Source: Fuscovulum blasticum DSM 2131 (GTDB taxonomy: Bacteria; Pseudomonadota; Alphaproteobacteria; Rhodobacterales; Rhodobacteraceae). Taken from it: 64,000 bases of DNA. The stretch spans positions 1-64,000 of the forward strand of contig NZ_PZKE01000009.1 of assembly GCF_003034965.1 (NCBI RefSeq), given 5' to 3'. The notes below the pieces were generated by a model. That model did not search any database. It was not told the origin of the DNA and saw nothing but the letters and a program-made list of their open reading frames with translations. This document shows positions 60,015-64,000 of the stretch, piece after piece. Within the stretch, counting starts at the first letter, position 1. The number at the start of each line of letters is the position of its first letter. Made by a program: the position numbers and the translations under genes.

Positions 60015-61079
60015 TCATTCCGCCGCCGCAATGGCCGGCACCGGCGTTTCCGCCAGCAGCGCCTGCGCGCGGACCAGCGGCCCGAAGTCGATGAACCGGG
60101 TGAAATCGACCGGCCGGTCGATGAAGCCGTGGTCCACCAGCAGCCGGTTCTGGCTTTCCAGCCGCGCGATCAGCGTGTCGTCCAGCGAAAGGCCAAGCTG
60201 TTCATGCACGCGGGGCGAGAAGGCCCGGTCAACCAGATCTTCGGGCAGGCCGGATTCGATGGCGATCAGCCGTTTGGCCTGCCGCTCTTGCGCCCTTGCC
60301 CAGGTGGCGGCGCGCAGGGTCTGGGCGACCACACGGTCCACCAGATCGGGGCGGCGGTCCAGCAGATCGCCGGTGACCGTCAGTGTCAGAGGCGCGTCGT
60401 TGTTCACCCAGCGGGCGGTGTCCTGACTGTCGAAGATCGCCCGCGCTCCGGTGAAGCCTTGCGTGATGGCGGCGATGGCGCCTTGCGAAAAGATCGCGTC
60501 CACCTCGCCGCGGATCAGCGCCTCGGCCTCTTCGCGCTGATGGCCCAGCATGAAATCAGCGCGCCAGAGGCTGTCTTCCGCGCGCCGGGCATCCTGCGCG
60601 CTGTCCACATAGGCGCGGGCGATGCGGACCTCGGTTGGAACGGTGTCCTGCAAGCGCAGGCCGTTGGCGGCCAGCACATCAGAGAAGCCGCGCAAGACGG
60701 TGGTGCGCCAGAAATCCACCGGGTCCGCCAGCCGCCGCGGGATCGAGATCCGCTTGCCGCGAAGGTCAGCCACACTGCGAATGTCGCTGTCAGGGCGGAC
60801 AAGGATGACGCGCAGGCTTTCGTTGAAAGACAGCCCGATCAGCCGCACATCCCGCCCGGCGGCGCGGGAAAACAGCGGGGGTGTATTGCCGCCCTGCCGG
60901 AAGAAGTTCGGCTGGGTCTGCTGGAAATGTGATTGCCGGGCGCTGCGGTCGGGTGTGGTGGCCAGCGACCGGAAGGCGATGCCTTCGGTTTGCAGATCCT
61001 GCGCGATCCAGCCATTCAGCACGGCCAGGCTGAAGGCGGTGGGCACCGGGCAGCGGGTATACCAGAAGGTGTTGGTCAT
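60015..61079 (-). CDS. DszB-like protein, probable sulfinate desulfinase
   Basis: The 354-residue product looks at first like a sulfonate-binding protein but has no signal peptide. Its N-terminus FWYTRCPVPTAF aligns with YSNCPVPNAL of DszB, the 2'-hydroxybiphenyl-2-sulfinate desulfinase. Cys10, His51 (SHFQQTQP) and Arg61 (FFRQGGNTPPL) fall where DszB has its catalytic Cys27, His60 and Arg70, with the same ten-residue step from His to Arg and the following GG-x-x-PPL. I therefore call it a cytoplasmic desulfinase-like enzyme that would release sulfite from an imported sulfinate. Substrate unknown. It sits between binding protein and permease of a sulfur-compound importer. Confidence 0.75.
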   Translation of the reverse strand: MTNTFWYTRCPVPTAFSLAVLNGWIAQDLQTEGIAFRSLATTPDRSARQSHFQQTQPNFFRQGGNTPPLFSRAAGRDVRLIGLSFNESLRVILVRPDSDIRSVADLRGKRISIPRRLADPVDFWRTTVLRGFSDVLAANGLRLQDTVPTEVRIARAYVDSAQDARRAEDSLWRADFMLGHQREEAEALIRGEVDAIFSQGAIAAITQGFTGARAIFDSQDTARWVNNDAPLTLTVTGDLLDRRPDLVDRVVAQTLRAATWARAQERQAKRLIAIESGLPEDLVDRAFSPRVHEQLGLSLDDTLIARLESQNRLLVDHGFIDRPVDFTRFIDFGPLVRAQALLAETPVPAIAAAE

Positions 61080-61112
61080 CGGGGGCTATCCTGTTCGGGC
61101 AAGACTGCGAGG

Positions 61113-61128
61113 GGGGCGCGCGCGCCCC
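61113..61128. repeat. GC palindrome between binding-protein and DszB-like genes
   Basis: GGGGCGCGCGCGCCCC is a perfect 16-base palindrome in the 84-base gap after the binding-protein stop. It resembles the intercistronic hairpins after the other two binding-protein genes in this window. Confidence 0.5.
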
Positions 61129-61163
61129 GGACCTGAAGGCCCGGGGGCACATGGGGCGGCGGA

Positions 61164-62156
61164 TCAGCCCGCCGCCAGAACCTGCGTGATGTAGCTGCCC
61201 GCCAGCAGGCTGTTCGTGGCGGCTGCAAGGTCGGTTCCGGCCGGGATCGACCCGGTGTCGCGCAGCGCCTCGCCCGCGGCGATCAGGTTGGCCACGTCGG
61301 CATCGGTGATAGCGAACTGATCCAGCACGTTGCGGTTGAACGACCGTTCGGCCACCGGCTGTTCCAGCTTGCCCGCCGCCGCGTAAAGCGCCAGCGCCTC
61401 GGCCGGGTTGGCCTTGATGTAATCGACCGCGCGGACATTGGCCTTCAGGACGGCCGTCACCAGATCGGGGTTTTCGGTGGCAAAGTCCTTGTGGACGTTC
61501 AGCACGCCGCCGGTGATCAGCGACAGGTCGCGGTAGATCGGCACCGAGCCGCGGGTGATCTCGGTGATGGCGAAATCGGGGTCCAGCGCCGCCCAGGCAT
61601 CGACCTGCCCGCTTTCCAGCGCCAGCCGTCCTTCGGGGTGTTGCAGGGGCACCACCTCGACCTCGGTGGCGGGGATGCCTTCCTTCGCCAGTGCGCGCAG
61701 CAGGAAAAGATAGGGTTCGGTGGCGCGGGTGGCGGCCACCTTCTTGCCGCGCAGATCCTGCAGTGTCTTGATGCCCGAGTCGGGCAGCGCCAGAAGCGTG
61801 GTGCTTTCCCCGCGCGACAGCCACGAGATCACCTGGTTCGGCGCGCCATTGGCATGGCCCAGCAGGGCCGCCGATCCGGCAGAGGCGCCAAAGTCGATGG
61901 CACCGCTGCGCAGGAATTCCAGCGTCTGGTTCGACCCGCGCGACAGGGTCCATTCCACGGCAATGCCCTTGGCGCCGAACTCTTCCTCAAGCCAGCCCTT
62001 TTCCTTGATCACCAGCGTAGACGGCGTGGCGTAGGAAAAGCCCAGCCGAACGGCGCTTGCGGCCGCCCGCGCCTGTCTGACAAGCGCCGGTGCCGTCAGG
62101 GCCCCGATGCCGGCCAGCGTGGCCAGGGTGAAATTGCGTCGTGTGATCGTGGTCAT
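61164..62156 (-). CDS. Sulfonate-type ABC substrate-binding protein (SsuA-like)
   Basis: The 330-residue product starts MTTITRRNFTLATLAGIGAL, a twin-arginine-type signal peptide, and continues VRLGFSYATPSTLVIKEKGW and LEFLRSGAIDFGASAGSAAL, the pattern of the NMT1/SsuA family for nitrate, taurine and sulfonates. It is the periplasmic receptor for the SsuC/SsuB pair downstream. Start at 62156 with CAGGTG upstream; an upstream extension is not conserved. An AT-rich patch at 62260-62295 probably contains its promoter. Confidence 0.9.
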   Translation of the reverse strand: MTTITRRNFTLATLAGIGALTAPALVRQARAAASAVRLGFSYATPSTLVIKEKGWLEEEFGAKGIAVEWTLSRGSNQTLEFLRSGAIDFGASAGSAALLGHANGAPNQVISWLSRGESTTLLALPDSGIKTLQDLRGKKVAATRATEPYLFLLRALAKEGIPATEVEVVPLQHPEGRLALESGQVDAWAALDPDFAITEITRGSVPIYRDLSLITGGVLNVHKDFATENPDLVTAVLKANVRAVDYIKANPAEALALYAAAGKLEQPVAERSFNRNVLDQFAITDADVANLIAAGEALRDTGSIPAGTDLAAATNSLLAGSYITQVLAAG

Positions 62157-62259
62157 GCTGCGCACCTGCTGGTTGATTTTCGGGCCACCCGGCCCTGAAA
62201 TGTTGCCCGGCCTTCGGTGGCCGCGCGGAACAGGCCCCAAGGGTTGCACCGCGCAGACA

Positions 62260-62295
62260 TGACGTAAATATCTACCAGATAAGTCGAGTAATTTT
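62260..62295 (-). promoter_or_regulatory. AT-rich promoter patch for the sulfonate-type locus
   Basis: An isolated AT-rich stretch 105-140 bases before the binding-protein start contains the dyad ATCT-ACC-AGAT (62270-62280). I take it as the promoter/operator area, but I cannot place definite -35 and -10 boxes or name the regulator. Confidence 0.4.
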
Positions 62296-62398
62296 GGAAA
62301 ACCCGCCCTGCCAGCCCCCCTTCCGGCGAAGCGGCGCTTCCCCGGAACGGCCTGTCCGCGACAAGACCGTTCCTCGCCCTGTGATTGTTGCCGGGGGC

Positions 62399-62430
62399 GG
62401 CAGGCGCGCGGATGATTCGCGCCGCCTGCC
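62399..62430 (-). terminator. Hairpin after the TauC-like permease gene
   Basis: GGCAGGCGCGCG and CGCGCCGCCTGCC pair over 12 base pairs with one bulged base around a seven-base loop, starting seven bases after the permease stop. No T-run follows, so it may only be a 3' stabilising hairpin. Confidence 0.45.
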
Positions 62431-62436
62431 GGTGGG

Positions 62437-63663
62437 TCAGGCCTTGCCGCGCCAGGGAACCAGCCGCCGTTCGGCGAACCGCATCAGGATGTCGATGCCG
62501 TAGCCGATGATCCCGATCAGCAGGATGCCCATCACCACGATGTCGGTAAGCTGGAACTTCGAGGCCACCAGGATCATCATCCCGGCCCCCTTTTCCGCCG
62601 CCACCAGTTCGGCCGCCACCACGGTGCCCCAGCAGACGCCCAGCGCAACGCGCAGGCCGGTAAAGATGTCGGGCAGCGAGTTCGGCACGATGACATGCCA
62701 CAGAACCTGTCGCGGCGAGGCGCCAAGACTGTAGGCGGCATGGACCTTGGACAGGCGGATGCCGGTCACGCCGGTGCGGGCGGCGATCACCATGATCCAC
62801 AGCGCAGCCAGGAACAGCAGCACGATCTTGCCGCTTTCCCAGATGCCGAACCAGATGATGATCAGCGGAATCAGCGCAAGCGGCGGCACAGGCCGCATGA
62901 ATTCGACGATCGGGTCGAACCAGCCGCGGAACCAGCCCGACAGGCCCATTGCATAGCCCAGCGGCACGCCGACCAGCGTGCCCAGCACCAGCCCCGCCAG
63001 CACCCGCCACAGCGAGAAGCCGACATGTTCCCACAGCGAATTGTTCTGGTAGCCGTTCCGCGCAATCTCGACAAAGCGCGCGGCCACGGCTTCGGGCGGG
63101 GGCAGCCAGATCGGCTCCATCTGCCAGCCGGCATCAGGGGTGAAGCTGACCGACCCCTTCGAGGTGAGGACGGCGCGGCCATGCGCCACGCGCACCGCCT
63201 GGTCTGCGGTCACGGGCTGGCCGTCGATGGCGGTGATGCGCGCCCCTTCCCCGTCATTGGCGGCGGGGCGGACCAAGGCGCTGCGCCAGGCCGGGGTGAT
63301 TTCGGCATCGTCCACCGCAATGCCGCTGCCACCCGTGGCAGCCGGCGCCTGGGGCTTTTCGCCCGGGCGGTGGACACGCACGGTCACGGTGCCCTGCCCG
63401 GTGCCGCCCTTGCCATCCTCGACCGTGTAGGTGAAGGCGGTGTCGCCCAGGAACGGCCCCGGCACATGCAGCGGCACCAGCCGCGACCCGGTGAAGGCGC
63501 CCCAGATCAGGAACAGCACCCCCACCGACAGGACCGAGGCCACCCGGCTGGGCCGGATCGCGCTGGTGTCGCCAAAGGCGGCGCGGGGTGTCTTGCGCCA
63601 AAGCAGCCGGGTCAGCGCCCAGGCCACCACGAACAGCGCCACATAGGCCAGAAGGACGGTCAT
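62437..63663 (-). CDS. TauC-type ABC permease with inserted Ig-like periplasmic domain
   Basis: The 408-residue product is far longer than usual TauC/SsuC permeases (about 260-280). Residues 3-20 and 43-58 are two membrane helices. About residues 70-180 then contain sequence typical of tandem Ig/cadherin-like adhesin repeats: [20 protein letters not shown] (77-96) and [17 protein letters not shown] with [11 protein letters not shown] (143-180). After this comes the normal permease core from [20 protein letters not shown] onward, with its EAA loop and five helices. The insertion would lie in the periplasm, facing the binding protein. It overlaps the ATPase gene by four bases (ATGA). Confidence 0.85.
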   Translation of the reverse strand: MTVLLAYVALFVVAWALTRLLWRKTPRAAFGDTSAIRPSRVASVLSVGVLFLIWGAFTGSRLVPLHVPGPFLGDTAFTYTVEDGKGGTGQGTVTVRVHRPGEKPQAPAATGGSGIAVDDAEITPAWRSALVRPAANDGEGARITAIDGQPVTADQAVRVAHGRAVLTSKGSVSFTPDAGWQMEPIWLPPPEAVAARFVEIARNGYQNNSLWEHVGFSLWRVLAGLVLGTLVGVPLGYAMGLSGWFRGWFDPIVEFMRPVPPLALIPLIIIWFGIWESGKIVLLFLAALWIMVIAARTGVTGIRLSKVHAAYSLGASPRQVLWHVIVPNSLPDIFTGLRVALGVCWGTVVAAELVAAEKGAGMMILVASKFQLTDIVVMGILLIGIIGYGIDILMRFAERRLVPWRGKA

Positions 63664-64000
63664 GCCGCCACCTCGGACCGGCCCATGATCTCTTCCTCCA
63701 TGCCCCAGATCAGCGACAGGATCTCATCCCGGCGGGCATGAAAATTGGGGCGCGACTTCACGGCGCGCAGATCGGCATCGACCCCGGCTTCGGCAAAGGG
63801 CAGGTGATATTCGCGGAAGATGCGGCCCGGACGCGGCGCCATGACGATCAGCCGTTCGCCCAAGAGCAGCGCCTCTTCGACGGAATGGGTGATCAGGATC
63901 ACCGTCTTGCCGGTTTCCTTCCACAGCTTCAGCACAAGGCCCTGCATCTTTTCCCGCGTCAGCGCATCCAGCGCGCCCAGCGGTTCATCCATCAGCACCA
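63660..64000 (-). CDS. TauB-type ABC ATP-binding protein, N-terminus outside window
   Basis: The frame enters from the right edge and ends at 63660. Visible are Walker B and D-loop [20 protein letters not shown], the H-loop [15 protein letters not shown] and a C-terminal tail ending [13 protein letters not shown]. The tail and SVEEA block are typical of taurine/sulfonate/nitrate ATPases. It overlaps the TauC-like permease by four bases and forms a separate importer from the SsuBC-like pair downstream. Confidence 0.9.
   Translation of the reverse strand, partial: VLMDEPLGALDALTREKMQGLVLKLWKETGKTVILITHSVEEALLLGERLIVMAPRPGRIFREYHLPFAEAGVDADLRAVKSRPNFHARRDEILSLIWGMEEEIMGRSEVAA

Noticed and set aside
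60015-61079. Ordinary periplasmic sulfonate-binding protein
   Set aside because: There is no signal peptide, a separate Tat-exported binding protein is encoded next door, and the Cys/His/Arg set of DszB is present.

Overview
The window is high-GC, densely coded DNA from an alphaproteobacterium, most likely a member of the Rhodobacteraceae. The main reasons are a divergent dctSR / dctPQM locus laid out as in Rhodobacter capsulatus, a second-type (fused nuoCD) complex I operon of the kind found beside the usual one in Rhodobacter sphaeroides, a Hint-domain protein of the Rhodobacteraceae style, and codon and GC usage. These are family-level judgements from reading, not from a search. No rRNA, tRNA, insertion sequence, phage or CRISPR array was seen.

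Layout. (1) 1-7.9 kb: housekeeping and mixed genes: a partial GNAT acetyltransferase, ffh, a membrane alpha/beta-hydrolase, a secreted-type Hint protein, a LysR regulator with an EamA exporter, and gluconokinase. (2) 7.7-12.2 kb: an RND efflux operon (adaptor, pump, DUF2892 membrane protein) with a promoter whose -35/-10 spacer holds an ArsR-type operator half-matching the SqrR/BigR pattern. (3) 12.2-29.16 kb: one continuous minus-strand catabolic operon of 15 tightly spaced genes: Gfo/Idh dehydrogenase, CoA-transferase, enoyl-CoA hydratase, aldehyde dehydrogenase, a glucose/mannose-type ABC importer (four genes), two GMC oxidoreductases, an SDR, a Dabb protein, a DUF993 aldolase-fold protein, a LacI regulator and glycerate kinase. 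It starts from a sigma70-like promoter whose -10 box is bracketed by two LacI-type operators. (4) 29.2-32.8 kb: a cobalamin riboswitch followed by an ABC-ATPase homologue that has lost its catalytic residues, a DUF2946 protein and a TonB receptor with the copper ligands of OprC. (5) 32.9-38.9 kb: dctSR and dctPQM, C4-dicarboxylate sensing and TRAP uptake. (6) 38.9-41.5 kb: a methyltransferase, an ABC1/UbiB kinase and a DUF1311 protein. (7) 41.9-56.0 kb: nuoA-N, thirteen genes for an E-type NADH:quinone oxidoreductase. (8) 56.0-57.3 kb: modA and a short ModE on either side of a Mo-box-like palindrome. (9) 57.4-64 kb: a minus-strand sulfonate/taurine-type ABC locus that also encodes a cytoplasmic DszB-like desulfinase, an amidohydrolase and a TauC-like permease carrying an inserted Ig-like domain.

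The most novel-looking parts are region 3 (an unassigned sugar or polyol pathway with its own LacI circuit), region 4 (B12 control of a copper-type receptor beside a pseudo-ATPase) and region 9 (uptake coupled to desulfination). Function assignments there combine visible motifs with inference and are labelled as such.
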